Source: Photobacterium sp. CCB-ST2H9 (lineage in GTDB: Bacteria > Pseudomonadota > Gammaproteobacteria > Enterobacterales > Vibrionaceae). From it: a stretch of DNA of 64,000 bases. Under the pieces are notes generated by a model that was not told the DNA's origin, ran no database searches, and saw only the letters and a list, made by a program, of their open reading frames with translations. A program made the position numbers and the translations under genes. This document shows positions 10,396 through 20,020 of this stretch, piece after piece. Location: assembly GCF_023151555.2 (NCBI RefSeq), contig NZ_CP100426.1, forward strand, positions 372,001-436,000. Reading direction: 5' to 3'. Numbering within the stretch: the first letter of the stretch is position 1; each line of letters opens with the position of its first letter.

Positions 10396-11349
10396 TTACT
10401 CGGACACCACTTGTGCGGGTTCCTGTTGCACCAGGGCACTTTTGTTCTGCTGGTCGATTTCCTGAACGCGTCCGATTAAATAATCTTTAAAATTTACGCA
10501 ACGGGCCGGCATATATTTACGTGGTTTGAAGTAAAGATTGAGTTCGAACTGGCTGCTGACATAATTTTTGAGAATTGCCTGCAGCCGGCCTTCCTTTAAA
10601 TCATTGCTGACCAGGCTATAGGGCAGATAAGCAATGCCGCCCCCGGCAAGGGCAATATTTTTTAAGATTTCACTGTCATCCGCTTCGACTGTCTGTGCAA
10701 TTTCAACAGAGTTATATTCTCCGTTCTGCTCGAATATCCATTTATTGCCGCCCACAAGAGTGGTCGCATACAGACAAAAGTGACTTTTCAGCTCATCGGG
10801 TAATACAGGTTCGCCGTGATGTGCAATATATTGTGGTGAGCAGCAGGCAATTAACGGTTCACGGAGCAGGGAACGTTTGACCAGCAAACTGTCTTTATCC
10901 TGCAGACCCCGGTAGGTTGCATTGGCCCGAACAGCAAAATCGACATCATGGACATGATCGACTTCAAAAGCTGTCTCTATCACCACAAAATTGATAGACG
11001 GGTGAATCTGGACATATTCGCCAATGATCTGACTCAGGTAATATTTGGCGAATAAAGGCGTACTGGCGACCCGAATTAAGCCTTTATCCTCATTGCTGAG
11101 GTTCTGAACTTCATTAAATACATCATTGATCTGGCTGTTAATCAGACTGAATCTGTCATACAGGCGCTGCCCGGCCTGAGTCGGGGATATTTTTCGGGTG
11201 GTCCGTTTGAGTAAACTGACGCCCATGCTTTCTTCAAGCTCGGTCAGCCAACGGCTTCCGGCAGACGCAGAGATCCCGTACTGCTTTGCGGCTTCGCTCA
11301 GCGAACCACTTCGCACCACATGTAGAAAAAAAACTACTTTATCGAGCAT
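10396..11349 (-). CDS. LysR-family transcriptional regulator
   Basis: A 317-residue regulator when started at MLDKVVFFLHVVRSGS, the usual beginning of a LysR helix-turn-helix. The frame extends 20 codons upstream to a TTG without a ribosome-binding site. The winged HTH occupies about residues 1-60 (SLSEAAKQYGISASAGSRW) and the substrate-binding domain follows. The HTH recognition helix is unusual: SASAGSRW replaces the common TPSAVSRQ. It is convergent with the chemoreceptor gene and divergent from the SDR gene at 11748, which is its most likely target. The effector is unknown. Confidence 0.88.
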   Translation of the reverse strand: MLDKVVFFLHVVRSGSLSEAAKQYGISASAGSRWLTELEESMGVSLLKRTTRKISPTQAGQRLYDRFSLINSQINDVFNEVQNLSNEDKGLIRVASTPLFAKYYLSQIIGEYVQIHPSINFVVIETAFEVDHVHDVDFAVRANATYRGLQDKDSLLVKRSLLREPLIACCSPQYIAHHGEPVLPDELKSHFCLYATTLVGGNKWIFEQNGEYNSVEIAQTVEADDSEILKNIALAGGGIAYLPYSLVSNDLKEGRLQAILKNYVSSQFELNLYFKPRKYMPARCVNFKDYLIGRVQEIDQQNKSALVQQEPAQVVSE

Positions 11350-11747
11350 GCTCTGCAACAGATCCTTGTTCAATTCCTTTCTTACATTTATAGCAAAGGC
11401 TTCGTTCAATACCAGTGAAGAGTTGATGAAGTCTTGGATGACAGTTGTAACTGATTGTTGAATAAGGAATCGGTAATTTTGACCTTGTATCAGAAAATGA
11501 TGTCATATCATGTTATTTCTATCTGTCATTTGATGATAATGAGGTGGGTTATCCTCGTATTAATCTATGTTTCAGCTGAATCTGGCTTGGCCCTATCCGG
11601 ATGATCGCAAAGGTGAATTGCAGCTTTGAGTGTAATCATTTGATTTATTTCATCTAAAATCAGGTATGAATGAAGTGAGCAGGGAAGCGGTGTGCCCGCA
11701 CTGTATTCGATTTTCACTTCGGCATTTCGAACCAAGAGGGAAAGACT
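11350..11747. promoter_or_regulatory. Divergent control region LysR / SDR
   Basis: About 400 bases between divergent genes. It contains the dyad ATGATGTCATATCAT near 11496 and a nearby TGTCATTTGATGA, either of which could serve as a LysR or other operator. No gene is supported here. Confidence 0.4.
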
Positions 11748-12482
11748 ATGTTAGACAACAAGGTTTGCATTGTAACGGGAGGCGCGCAGGGCATTGGCCG
11801 TTGTATTGTGGAGACCTTTGCCAGGCATCAGGCTGCAGTCGTGTACGCCTGCGACATGAATGCAGCTGCAATGGCTGATTTGGAGAAAACTTACAAAAAT
11901 GTGAAAGCCATTGAGTTGAATGTTTGCGATCGTGACGCGATTACCCGTTTCATTGATGTGATTCGCAATGAGTCTGGTCGTGTAGATGTACTGGTCAATA
12001 ATGCCGGGATTACCCGGGATAACCTGATTGAGAAAATGTCGGTTGAAGAATGGGACATGGTCATTGACGTTAACCTGAAAGGGGTTTTCAACATGACGCA
12101 GGCGGTTGCGCCACTCATGATGGAACTAGGAAGCGGCTCAATTATCACGATGTCTTCCGTTGTGGGCACGGATGGTAATATTGGCCAGAGTAATTATGCC
12201 GCAACGAAGGGCGGTGTCATTGCAATGACGAAAGGCTGGGCGAAGGAATTTTCCCGCAAAGGTGCTCAGGTCAGAGCAAACTGTATTGCACCAGGATTTA
12301 TTGAAACACCTTTGACAGTCGACCTGCCTGAGAAAATTCTGGATTATATGAAATCGAAAACCCCGCTTCAGCGAATGGGGCAGCCGCAAGATATTGCAAA
12401 TGGTGCGTTATTTCTGGCAAGTGAACAGTCATCCTTTATTACCGGGCAGACACTGAAAATTGATGGCGGACTGGTGATTTAA
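11748..12482 (+). CDS. FabG/PhaB-like SDR oxidoreductase
   Basis: A 244-residue short-chain dehydrogenase/reductase with all classical features: the nucleotide-binding TGGAQGIG at about residues 9-16, NNAG, the catalytic serine in MSSVVG, and YAATK. The start is supported by AGAGGGAAAGACT before the ATG. Length and sequence are close to 3-oxoacyl-ACP reductase (FabG) and acetoacetyl-CoA reductase (PhaB). It stands alone and not in a fab cluster, so a 3-ketoacyl-CoA or other catabolic substrate is more likely than fatty-acid synthesis. It is divergent from a LysR gene that may control it, and is followed by its own terminator. The specific substrate is not determined. Confidence 0.85.
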   Translation: MLDNKVCIVTGGAQGIGRCIVETFARHQAAVVYACDMNAAAMADLEKTYKNVKAIELNVCDRDAITRFIDVIRNESGRVDVLVNNAGITRDNLIEKMSVEEWDMVIDVNLKGVFNMTQAVAPLMMELGSGSIITMSSVVGTDGNIGQSNYAATKGGVIAMTKGWAKEFSRKGAQVRANCIAPGFIETPLTVDLPEKILDYMKSKTPLQRMGQPQDIANGALFLASEQSSFITGQTLKIDGGLVI

Positions 12483-12512
12483 GTCGCTGTAGTGTTTATG
12501 CCTGTTGTACAC

Positions 12513-12546
12513 AAAAGCCTTGAAAAATCGAGGCTTTTTTGTTTTT
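12513..12546 (+). terminator. Rho-independent terminator after the SDR gene
   Basis: AAGCCT and AGGCTT pair across TGAAAAATCG and are followed by a T-rich run, about 30 bases after the SDR stop codon. Confidence 0.85.
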
Positions 12547-12700
12547 GAGTCAACGAATTGCGATCATGATTCAAGAGTCTGGAAATGGTCAACTGTCCTA
12601 TTCAGACAAGGGATTACACAAAGTGTAAATATGCATAAATTTTCTTTAACTATGACCTTCAACACCGTATCATTTTGCCACTTTGCAGGTTTTTGAGGTT

Positions 12701-12946
12701 GTGAGAGTGCTTTCTGGTTTTGTTTCGCCAAGTCTGCTGTTGATTGTTGTGGTGTGCTTAATCACCCTGGCGATTGCGCTGCAAAAACAGTGGCTCTGGC
12801 TGACGCGATTCTCATTGGCCGGTCTGCTTATTGCTGCTGCGATGGTGGCGAAATATCAGTATCAGGACTTGCAGTCAGTTGGTTCTTGCCTGAATCGTCT
12901 GGAAAATCCCCGCTCAATTCAGCATGGTTGCATGCGCGTCGATTAA
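12701..12946 (+). CDS. Small predicted membrane protein, unknown
   Basis: About 80 residues starting from a GTG (12701 or 12707); GAGG lies just upstream. The first two-thirds are hydrophobic and suggest two membrane segments (SLLLIVVVCLITLAIAL and a second near LAGLLIAAAMV), followed by a polar tail. I recognise no family. It sits between a terminator and the lipoprotein gene in the same orientation. Coding is plausible from the membrane-like composition, but the starts are non-ATG and the tail looks arbitrary. Confidence 0.4.
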   Translation: MRVLSGFVSPSLLLIVVVCLITLAIALQKQWLWLTRFSLAGLLIAAAMVAKYQYQDLQSVGSCLNRLENPRSIQHGCMRVD

Positions 12947-13095
12947 ACGATATCTCGCAGAAGATATGTGACCCGATTTATAGCCTTGTCATTTTTTTAT
13001 CTCCCTCTGTCATTTTGTTGTTAACTCTTCGCTGCGATGCTGTTATTTGCATTTTGAATCGCTAAGCTTGCACAAAAAGCAAATGGAGCAGTTTC

Positions 13096-14031
13096 ATGAA
13101 AAAGGTTTTGATCGCTGGGATGGCAAGTCTGGTGCTTGCTGGATGTGGTTCCGGCTCTGACGATCAGGCGACAGGTAAAATTTCTCTTGGCATGTCTGAT
13201 GCGCCTGTTGATGGTCTGAAGAAGGTTTGTGTCGCTTTCGATAACATTACTGTGCACCACACAGGCGGGAGCGAATCATCCTGGAGTGCGACTTCTTTCG
13301 CAGCGGATCAGAGTTCAGCGACCTGTGTTCCTGATGGATTGAGCATTCCGGAAGATGAAAACGGTCAGCCAAAATTCATGGTTATCAATTTACTCGACTA
13401 TCAGGGCAGCAATGCACTGCAGGTGTTGAGTGATGAAGTGTTACTTGCTGGTCAGTATACGCAAATGCGTTTGTCTGTACTGGAGAAAGGCAGTTATACC
13501 GATGGCACACCGTATTCTCATGTGGTGACTGATACGGATGCTGTGGAAGGAATTCGCGTACCAAGCGGAGAATTGAAACTGGATGGTTTCACGGTGGAAG
13601 CGGATTCAACTCAGGCATATACGATTGAATTTGATCTGCGCAAGAGCATGGTTCTGAATGCAAATGGCTATCAGCTGAAGCCTCGCGGCGTACGTGTTGT
13701 TGAAAATACAGCGGTTGCGACGATTGGCGGCACTGTAGATACAGCGCTTTGCAGCAATGATTTGTCGAATGCCTTTGTTTATATTTATCCGTTATCGAAT
13801 GGCGGTGAGTTCGGAGATCTGGGTTCTGAGCATGAACCACTGACTTCGGCAGCAGTTGATCCGGTCACAGGCCAGTACTCTGTGGGCTATCTGCCGCTGG
13901 ATACTTATGACCTGAATCTGGTCTGTAATGGGAACGAAGACGATCCTGAGCAGGCCAATGATTTGCTGACGGTCGAAACGACCATCTATGATCAGATCTT
14001 AGGCACTGATGGCCTGACCGTAAACTTCTGA
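13096..14031 (+). CDS. DUF4382-type lipoprotein
   Basis: A 311-residue predicted lipoprotein. The signal peptide ends in the lipobox LAGC (lipidated Cys17). The mature N-terminus, GKISLGMSDAPVDGLKKVCV, is typical of DUF4382 domains. A second beta-rich part after about residue 195 (ATIGGTVDTALC...) resembles a carboxypeptidase-regulatory or CNA-B-like fold and ends in a segment typical of cell-surface domains. After the lipobox cysteine it carries paired cysteines that may form disulfides. Function is unknown; a surface or outer-membrane lipoprotein role fits. GGAG precedes the ATG. The gene is monocistronic, ending at a strong terminator. Confidence 0.85.
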   Translation: MKKVLIAGMASLVLAGCGSGSDDQATGKISLGMSDAPVDGLKKVCVAFDNITVHHTGGSESSWSATSFAADQSSATCVPDGLSIPEDENGQPKFMVINLLDYQGSNALQVLSDEVLLAGQYTQMRLSVLEKGSYTDGTPYSHVVTDTDAVEGIRVPSGELKLDGFTVEADSTQAYTIEFDLRKSMVLNANGYQLKPRGVRVVENTAVATIGGTVDTALCSNDLSNAFVYIYPLSNGGEFGDLGSEHEPLTSAAVDPVTGQYSVGYLPLDTYDLNLVCNGNEDDPEQANDLLTVETTIYDQILGTDGLTVNF

Positions 14032-14042
14032 CAGACCTCGAT

Positions 14043-14071
14043 AAAAAAACCGCCGGAAGGCGGTTTTTTTA
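14043..14071. terminator. Bidirectional rho-independent terminator
   Basis: The stem AACCGCC/GGCGGTT around a GGAA loop has an A-run on the left and a T-run on the right, so it can stop transcripts from both the lipoprotein gene (+) and the DUF3392 gene (-). It overlaps the stop codon of the latter. Confidence 0.93.
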
Positions 14072-14401
14072 TACCTGATTATTTCGCTGAGCCCAGCTGC
14101 CAAGTATCACAAAGGTACCCAGCACCACAGCTAACAGCCAAAGGTTGCTTAACCCTGCCAGTTTTGTGGCTAACCAGGGTGAAACGGCAACAATCAACAG
14201 GCCGTAGCCAAAAGCATTGACGAAAATAAAAGCACAGGTGCGGATGAGAAAGTTGGTTCCCGACAGGTAACGCCTCATGATCATGTTGATATCCGAACCG
14301 AACACAACAAGTAAACATGCCATCATCGCCATTGAAATATCATTGATCCAGGGACGCATCCACTGACCAGATTCAGCTAAATAATGTAGTACTGTATCCA
14401 T
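14069..14401 (-). CDS. DUF3392 family inner-membrane protein
   Basis: A 110-residue protein with three hydrophobic segments (SMAMMACLLVVFG, FLIRTCAFIFVNAFGYGLLIV, LWLLAVVLGTFVILG). It resembles the DUF3392 family found in Vibrionaceae and relatives, for which no function is established. It should sit in the inner membrane. It is convergent with the lipoprotein gene and shares its terminator. No strong ribosome-binding site is visible before the ATG at 14399-14401. Confidence 0.8.
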   Translation of the reverse strand: MDTVLHYLAESGQWMRPWINDISMAMMACLLVVFGSDINMIMRRYLSGTNFLIRTCAFIFVNAFGYGLLIVAVSPWLATKLAGLSNLWLLAVVLGTFVILGSWAQRNNQV

Positions 14402-14604
14402 AACTGATTGTTATCAAACAAAAGGAGCAATTGGTGCCGGACAGGATACGCTGAGTCAGAGGAACGATGAATGTCACTGTCAGTGAGATGCAAAGAAGAT
14501 CACAGATTGAAATTGCTTTCGTCCTGAGTTCAGGTTTGGTTTTGCTGGACATTTGCAGCTGAAATCAGAGAATAGGGAAAGCGTAATTACAGCGAAAGAC
14601 AGTT

Positions 14605-15018
14605 ATGTTACACATTTCGAATGCCGTTCAAATCGCGGACTGGGAAATTGAAATTTCAGCGATTCGTGCTCAGGGAGCCGGCGGTCAGAACGTCAACAAA
14701 GTTTCAAGTGCTATTCACCTGCGTTTTGATATCCATCGCTCCAGCTTGCCTGATATTTATAAAGAAAAACTCCTGAATTTGTCTGATCAGCGCATCACGA
14801 AAGACGGCGTGATCATTATCAAGGCGCAGCAGTTTCGGACGCAGGAGCAAAACAGGGAAGATGCTCTGCAAAGGCTGCAGCAATTGATTCAGTCGGCCAT
14901 GAAACAGGAGAAGAAACGCAGAGCAACCAAGCCGACCCGGGCATCCAAGCAACGTCGAATGGATAAGAAATCACAACGCGGGCAGGTGAAGTCGATGCGA
15001 AGTAAAGTGAATTATTGA
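14605..15018 (+). CDS. arfB: Alternative ribosome-rescue factor ArfB (YaeJ)
   Basis: A 137-residue peptidyl-tRNA hydrolase that rescues ribosomes stalled on mRNAs lacking a stop codon. The catalytic GGQ motif is at residues 26-28 ([12 protein letters not shown]), in the domain shared with class I release factors. The lysine/arginine-rich C-terminal tail ([20 protein letters not shown]) is the part known to enter the empty mRNA channel. Length equals that of typical ArfB, and codon-recognition domains are absent as expected. It is a single gene between convergent and divergent neighbours. Confidence 0.96.
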   Translation: MLHISNAVQIADWEIEISAIRAQGAGGQNVNKVSSAIHLRFDIHRSSLPDIYKEKLLNLSDQRITKDGVIIIKAQQFRTQEQNREDALQRLQQLIQSAMKQEKKRRATKPTRASKQRRMDKKSQRGQVKSMRSKVNY

Positions 15019-15108
15019 TTGAAATAAAAAGTCCTTAAAAATGCTTGTTTATTCGCGTGTTGAAGGCTGGCATACTGAGGCCCTCTTCAAATTTTCTGAT
15101 GATTCCAA

Positions 15109-16008
15109 GTGGTGATGACAAGGATGAAAAGTATTAATTCTGTCGCAGTCGTGGGCGGTACTCACGGCAATGAATTCAGCGGTATTTACCTGTTACGTCA
15201 ATGGCAGCAAAATCCGCAGCGCATTACCCGGGACAGTTTCACAACGCAGACTCTGTTTGCGAACCCCAAGGCGCATGAAGAAAACAAACGTTACGTCGAC
15301 AGTGATCTGAATCGTCAGTTTTCAGTGGAAGATCTGGCTAATCCTGAGCTGGCCAATTATGAGCAGAGCAGGGCAAAAGTGATGAATGAAATTCTGGGGC
15401 CAAAAGGTAACGCCAGAACAGACTTCATCATCGATTTACATAATACGACCAGTAACATGGGGCCAACACTGATTGTGCTTCAATCTGATGATTTCAACAT
15501 CAAAATGGGCGCTTATGTGAAAGCCCGGATGCCAGAGGCCGTGGTTGTTTTTGAAGATCAGATCCCGCTGGCGGAACATAAGTTTGTCAGCTCTATCGCA
15601 CAACAGGGCGTGATTGTTGAAATTGGTCCGCAGCCACAATCTGTGATTCGTCAGGATGTCCTGGACTGGATGGACGCCATGACCGGCCATATCCTCGATT
15701 ACGTCGATTTATACAACAAAAACGAACTTCCAGCACTGCCTGAAACTTACGAAGCATACCGGTATACCGAAACGTTAAAACTGCCTGAAAATGCCAAAGG
15801 TGAACGGATCGGCATGGTGCATAAAAATGTGCAGGACAACGATTTCAAACCCCTGCATAACGGCGACCCGATTTTCACTTTATTCGATGGAAACGAGATT
15901 CACTGGGACGGAAGCTACGAAGCTTACCCGCATTTTATTAACGAAGCCGCGTATTACGACAACAATCTGGCTATGTCTCTGGCCGAAAAGATTATGGTTG
16001 CGCTGTAA
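15109..16008 (+). CDS. Aspartoacylase / succinylglutamate desuccinylase-family hydrolase
   Basis: Up to 299 residues (GTG at 15109; ATGs at 15112 and 15124 are alternatives and the last is closest to the family start). The protein resembles zinc-dependent N-acyl-aspartate deacylases. Zinc and catalytic motifs are visible: GGTHGNEFSG (His and Glu ligands), SDLNRQF, DLHNTTSNMG (third zinc ligand His) and VEIGPQ (catalytic Glu). It would release acetate and aspartate from N-acetylaspartate or act on a similar N-acyl amino acid. It is not in an arginine-succinylation (ast) cluster, favouring aspartoacylase over AstE. Its 3' end overlaps the convergent dioxygenase-like gene by 17 bases. Confidence 0.88.
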   Translation: MVMTRMKSINSVAVVGGTHGNEFSGIYLLRQWQQNPQRITRDSFTTQTLFANPKAHEENKRYVDSDLNRQFSVEDLANPELANYEQSRAKVMNEILGPKGNARTDFIIDLHNTTSNMGPTLIVLQSDDFNIKMGAYVKARMPEAVVVFEDQIPLAEHKFVSSIAQQGVIVEIGPQPQSVIRQDVLDWMDAMTGHILDYVDLYNKNELPALPETYEAYRYTETLKLPENAKGERIGMVHKNVQDNDFKPLHNGDPIFTLFDGNEIHWDGSYEAYPHFINEAAYYDNNLAMSLAEKIMVAL

Positions 16009-16321
16009 AAATTCCGGTATGGATCGGCAACTGCTGACCTAACCAGCTCGCATTGACGGTATGATCAGCCAGTTCATTAGCAGAAACCGGATGGATCAGA
16101 ACAGATAATCCCGCTCTGTTCTGGTCCAGCCATTCGACAAAACCAGTCCTGTTATCCGAAAAATGCATTTCAAACATGGGCTTATCATGGGGGCCCACCC
16201 GTCTTGGAACTAATGGAAAAATAGCCAGGATGTCATCAGCCCGTTCCCCGATAATTTTCTGACGAACCTGTTCAGCTAAGACTTGCTGAGATAAATCAAA
16301 ATAGACGTGAGCGTGATACAT
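15992..16321 (-). CDS. DOPA 4,5-dioxygenase-family protein
   Basis: A 109-residue protein of the small bacterial DOPA 4,5-dioxygenase-like family. Histidines typical of the family are present: HAHVYFD at the N-terminus, GPHDKPMFEMHF in the middle and LSVLIHP near the C-terminus. These could ligate iron. AAGGAG lies just upstream of the ATG. The bacterial members' true substrate is unknown. The gene converges on the aspartoacylase gene with a 17-base overlap. Confidence 0.85.
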   Translation of the reverse strand: MYHAHVYFDLSQQVLAEQVRQKIIGERADDILAIFPLVPRRVGPHDKPMFEMHFSDNRTGFVEWLDQNRAGLSVLIHPVSANELADHTVNASWLGQQLPIHTGIFTAQP

Positions 16322-16674
16322 AACTTTCTCCTTCAGTCGTTTATGCCTGCATGTTATCCCTCTGAGATATTATGACCAGCGCATGAAAGTGAAGCAATTA
16401 TTCGAAAAATTCGATGGTTCAGTTTGCCGATTGCCGGGACAACCGCGCCGAGGTGGGCCATCATCTTACAGCGCTAATTCGAAAATGCCGGGTAGGATGT
16501 TCATCGCTATATGCGAAACCTGAACAAGGTCGCAAAAAGGGAGTTGAATCACAGGGAGCTCTGCTCAGAAACAAACGGATTCACTTCAAATTGCGCTCCC
16601 GGTAATTAGCTGATACAACACACATTTCACGCCAATACCAGACTTAATGTCAGGATTCAGAGTAAGGACACGTT
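16322..16674. other. Gene-free region upstream of the isochorismatase-like gene
   Basis: About 350 bases between divergent genes. One short plus-strand frame (16414-16605) lacks a convincing ribosome-binding site and a recognisable product. Nothing else was identified apart from the presumed promoters. Confidence 0.45.
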
Positions 16675-17211
16675 ATGAAAAAAGCCGTGCTTGTCATTGA
16701 TGTACAGCGCATTTGTTTTGAGCCTGAGCCGCAGCCATTTGAAGCGGACGCGGTGGTTGCCCGGATCAACCAGCTAACTGAGTGGGCCAGAGATAAATCG
16801 TTGCCTGTGGTTTTTATTCAGCATGAAGAGCCAGGAACCGAGATTGCTTATCAGACCGATGGCTGGCAGCTGCATCGTGCGCTGGTGACCGCTGAAGACG
16901 ATCACTATGTCCGCAAAACAACGCCAGATTCTTTCCTGAATACGGAACTGAAAGCGACGCTGGATCAGCTTGGCGTGGATGAACTGGTGATCTGTGGTTA
17001 CGCAACAGATTTTTGTGTCGATACCACTACGCGTCGGGCGGCTTGCTTAGGTTATGGCGTGGAACTGGTCTCAGATGCGCATACGACCCATGATAAGCCT
17101 TATGCGACGGGTGAACTGATTCGTAAACATCATACTTCTGTGCTGTCCTGGGCAGAGAGTTTCCCGAAACGGATTATAGCGGTGCCGACGGCTGAGCTGA
17201 TTTCAGGCTGA
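16675..17211 (+). CDS. Isochorismatase-family cysteine hydrolase
   Basis: A 178-residue hydrolase with the complete cysteine-hydrolase triad visible: D9 (VIDVQ), K81 (VRKTTPDSF) and C114 (GYATDFCVDTT). AAGGACACGTT precedes the ATG. The family includes nicotinamidases, isochorismatases and N-carbamoyl hydrolases. The CGYATDFCVDTT signature and small size fit the generic isochorismatase-like group. No siderophore synthesis genes are adjacent, so a real isochorismate substrate is not supported. It is convergent with malT. Confidence 0.88.
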   Translation: MKKAVLVIDVQRICFEPEPQPFEADAVVARINQLTEWARDKSLPVVFIQHEEPGTEIAYQTDGWQLHRALVTAEDDHYVRKTTPDSFLNTELKATLDQLGVDELVICGYATDFCVDTTTRRAACLGYGVELVSDAHTTHDKPYATGELIRKHHTSVLSWAESFPKRIIAVPTAELISG

Positions 17212-17239
17212 CTTGGCTTGAATAAACAGGGATGAGAAA

Positions 17240-17260
17240 GGGGGAGGAGAGTCCTCCCCC
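17240..17260. terminator. Strong GC-rich hairpin between convergent genes
   Basis: GGGGGAGGA and TCCTCCCCC form a perfect 9-bp stem around a GAG loop, between the isochorismatase-like gene and malT. There is no T-run on either side, so it is a hairpin barrier and not a textbook terminator. Confidence 0.55.
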
Positions 17261-17302
17261 CGGTGACAGAGCAGACGGGGGACCGTTCAGGCGGAAGACC
17301 GG

Positions 17303-20020
17303 TCAGGCGGATTGATAACCCATCAGTCCCAGAAGTTCCTGAGCCGTTTCAATCGCCTCATTGCGGTTTGCAATATTTAGTTTCTGATACAGATTCCGGA
17401 TGTGAGTTTTGATGGTTGTCGCCGCCACATCCAATTCCGATGCAATTTGCTCATTGCTGTATCCGGTGTAAATCAGTCCCAGGACCTGCCATTCCCGTTG
17501 TGTCAGCGGGCTGGTCCGCACAAGCTCTGGTAAGTCAGGCAGATTCAGAAGCTTCTCTACAAATGCTTCATCAAAGTGAACCAGACGATGCCGTTCTTTA
17601 CTGCTCATATCACGAAGCAACTGACGGGCACGATGCAGTGACAGCTCATTCAGCATTTTGTCATCAACCAGTTCCTGCAGCAGATCCTGAATATCATTAG
17701 CCGCGATCAGGAAATTGCCCACCATGCCCGTGCTGTTGGTCAGACGGAGCGCTTCCGTCAGGTGTGCCAGTGCAGACGAACGATCGCCGGCATGTTTACT
17801 GATCACCGTCTGAAGAATCAGGTTTCGGTTGCGATCGGTCACCAGCTGATGCTTATCGCAGCTTTCGAGCAGCATTGTGAGGATGTTCTGAGCCTGTTCA
17901 ATCTGGCCGGTGATCAGGTTAGCCAGCGCCAGGTTTCGCCATTGTTGCTGTTGAAAGTGATTACAGGAGCCGTCCGGTTCAACAGCCTGACGCAGCCATT
18001 TGCCGACGCTGTCAATATCTTTGATTTGCTGCCAGTACAGCAGGTTGGCAATATCGGCATTCGCGCACCAGTCAATATGATATTCGGCACATTCCATCAG
18101 CTCATTACAGCGCTGCAGATAACGGGCAGCTTTGTCTTGCTCACCACGGGTAACGGCAATACGGGCAAGCATGGAATAGGCCTGTAATGACTTCGTATCG
18201 TCATATGGTGCGAGAACGTCCAGACTCTTGAATGCGGCTTCTTCAGCCTCATCAAGCCGGTTCCAGCACCAGAGAATTTGTGCTTTCAGCCGCAGCAGGA
18301 ACTCATGCAGCGGCACCTGTTGCAGATGCTGATCTTTGACCAGTTTAAAGGCCTGCTCAAGCAGTTCAAAAGCGGGCTGAACGGCACCCTGCGCCAGCAG
18401 AATTTCACTCTGTTGCAGCAGTGCCCACAGGGCCTGATGGTATACGTGGTACTGCCGGGCCATCTTTTCCGTTTGCTGCATCATCGGCAGGGCGCGGCTG
18501 AGGTTCCCCAGACAGTGATGGACTTCACCCACGACAGACGTTGCGACAATCCGGCTGCGGTATGTTGTCGCCGGTAGTTGACCGAGTGCCTGTTCTGACA
18601 GCAGTAAGGCTTCTTCCGGTTGCCCCTGATTGATGGCAACCTGCGCCCGCAGTGCATTCAACTCCCCCTGAAGTGCATCGTCAAAAACGATGTTGTTCGC
18701 CAGCATTTCGGCTTCGGATTCCGCAATTAAGTCTCCGACTTCATGATAGCGGTGCTGACTCTGAACCAGCCAGAGTCTGAGCAGAATCAGGCGCGGGCTG
18801 CTGAACAGCATCGATTTGTCCAGCGAAGCAATGCATTCTTCCAGCAGTTTCAATTCGCCGTGGTGGAACATATTCCAGCCGTGATCCGACAGGATGGCCA
18901 CCATCAGCTCATGATTGCTGCTCTTGCGGACATGATAGAGAGCCTGTTGCGGACTGTTCTGATTCAGCCAGGCCTGAGCCGCTTTGTTATGTAGCGCCAT
19001 GCGCTGTTCAGGGATGTGTGCATGGCGTTTATGACGCAAAAATTCAGCAAAAAGGTGGTGGAAGCGATACCAGTTATCTGCCCCTTCCAGCGGGCTGATA
19101 AAGAGTCCGTAGCGGTTCAGCATTTCCAGCTTCATCAGCGCATCGCTGCGCCCGGTTAAGTCCATCACCAGTTCGGCATTGAACATATCCAGCACAGAGC
19201 ACTGAAGCAGGAAGGCGCAGGTATCCTCATCGAGCAGGTCAAACACTTCTTCCGCAAGATAATCCCACAGATGACTGCGGTTAAAATTAGCCAGCGACAA
19301 AGCTGACTCAGCCAGATGATTGGGGCGCTGCTGGGCATGAAGCGCGATGAGCTGAAGTGCAGAAGGCCAGCCTTCAACCTGAGCACGAAGGCTGCTGAGT
19401 GCGCTTGTTTCTAACTCGTTCGCCACACGTTTGCTGAAAAAACGGGTCGTTTCTTCTTCATCAAACGCCAGCCATTCGTGATCGACTTCGATCAGTAAAT
19501 CCCGGACACGCAGGTTTGCAGTGCCCAGCGGAGGCAGGCTGCGGCTGGTAACGACCAGAGTCAGCTCATCCGGCATGTTTTTCAGAAAGAAACGCATCCC
19601 GTCGTGGATATCTTCGTTGTGGATGACGTGATAATCGTCGAGCACCAGAAAAGTCGGGTGCGGGTAATCTTGCAGTTCCGCGAAGAGTTCGCCGAACAGT
19701 GTGCTGAGGCAGGCAAACTGTCTGCGTTCTGCCATGGCTTTTGTTTTCAGGCAGGCATCATGCGTGGCCTTGTTCAGGGCCTGAAGCAGGTAATTGGCAA
19801 AACGAAACGTATCGTTGTCATTGTCATCGAGATTAAACCAGCCCGTATGCGGATGTTCGTTCAGCCATTGTGCCGCCATTGTCGTTTTGCCATATCCTGC
19901 CGGAGACCGGAAAAGCACCAGTCTGTATGCAGGGGCATGTTGCAGCAAATCCAGCAACCGTGGTCGTAAAATAGCGTTGTGCAGGCGTGCCGGGCGGGTC
20001 AGCTTTGAAGGTATCCACAT
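17303..20020 (-). CDS. malT: MalT, ATP-dependent activator of maltose genes
   Basis: A 905-residue STAND-family activator, nearly the same length and pattern as E. coli MalT (901). The N-terminus [14 protein letters not shown] leads into Walker [10 protein letters not shown] (residues 39-47); LVLDDYH is the Walker B region and LRVRDLL is also conserved. The centre is a helical repeat sensor domain and the C-terminus a LuxR-type HTH ([25 protein letters not shown]). In the family, maltotriose plus ATP drives multimerisation and activation of mal promoters; the residues visible here support the same role. It is divergent from malP, its classical target. Confidence 0.96.
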   Translation of the reverse strand: MWIPSKLTRPARLHNAILRPRLLDLLQHAPAYRLVLFRSPAGYGKTTMAAQWLNEHPHTGWFNLDDNDNDTFRFANYLLQALNKATHDACLKTKAMAERRQFACLSTLFGELFAELQDYPHPTFLVLDDYHVIHNEDIHDGMRFFLKNMPDELTLVVTSRSLPPLGTANLRVRDLLIEVDHEWLAFDEEETTRFFSKRVANELETSALSSLRAQVEGWPSALQLIALHAQQRPNHLAESALSLANFNRSHLWDYLAEEVFDLLDEDTCAFLLQCSVLDMFNAELVMDLTGRSDALMKLEMLNRYGLFISPLEGADNWYRFHHLFAEFLRHKRHAHIPEQRMALHNKAAQAWLNQNSPQQALYHVRKSSNHELMVAILSDHGWNMFHHGELKLLEECIASLDKSMLFSSPRLILLRLWLVQSQHRYHEVGDLIAESEAEMLANNIVFDDALQGELNALRAQVAINQGQPEEALLLSEQALGQLPATTYRSRIVATSVVGEVHHCLGNLSRALPMMQQTEKMARQYHVYHQALWALLQQSEILLAQGAVQPAFELLEQAFKLVKDQHLQQVPLHEFLLRLKAQILWCWNRLDEAEEAAFKSLDVLAPYDDTKSLQAYSMLARIAVTRGEQDKAARYLQRCNELMECAEYHIDWCANADIANLLYWQQIKDIDSVGKWLRQAVEPDGSCNHFQQQQWRNLALANLITGQIEQAQNILTMLLESCDKHQLVTDRNRNLILQTVISKHAGDRSSALAHLTEALRLTNSTGMVGNFLIAANDIQDLLQELVDDKMLNELSLHRARQLLRDMSSKERHRLVHFDEAFVEKLLNLPDLPELVRTSPLTQREWQVLGLIYTGYSNEQIASELDVAATTIKTHIRNLYQKLNIANRNEAIETAQELLGLMGYQSA

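Noticed and set aside
11748..12482. SDR gene as phaB of a polyhydroxybutyrate operon
   Set aside because: No phaC or phaP lies beside it, and the only thiolase in the window belongs to the branched-chain locus.
16414..16605. 63-codon reading frame before the isochorismatase-like gene
   Set aside because: No ribosome-binding site, random-looking composition and no recognised family.
16675..17211. Isochorismatase-like gene as part of siderophore synthesis
   Set aside because: No ent/vib-type synthesis genes are nearby and the protein is the generic short form of the family.
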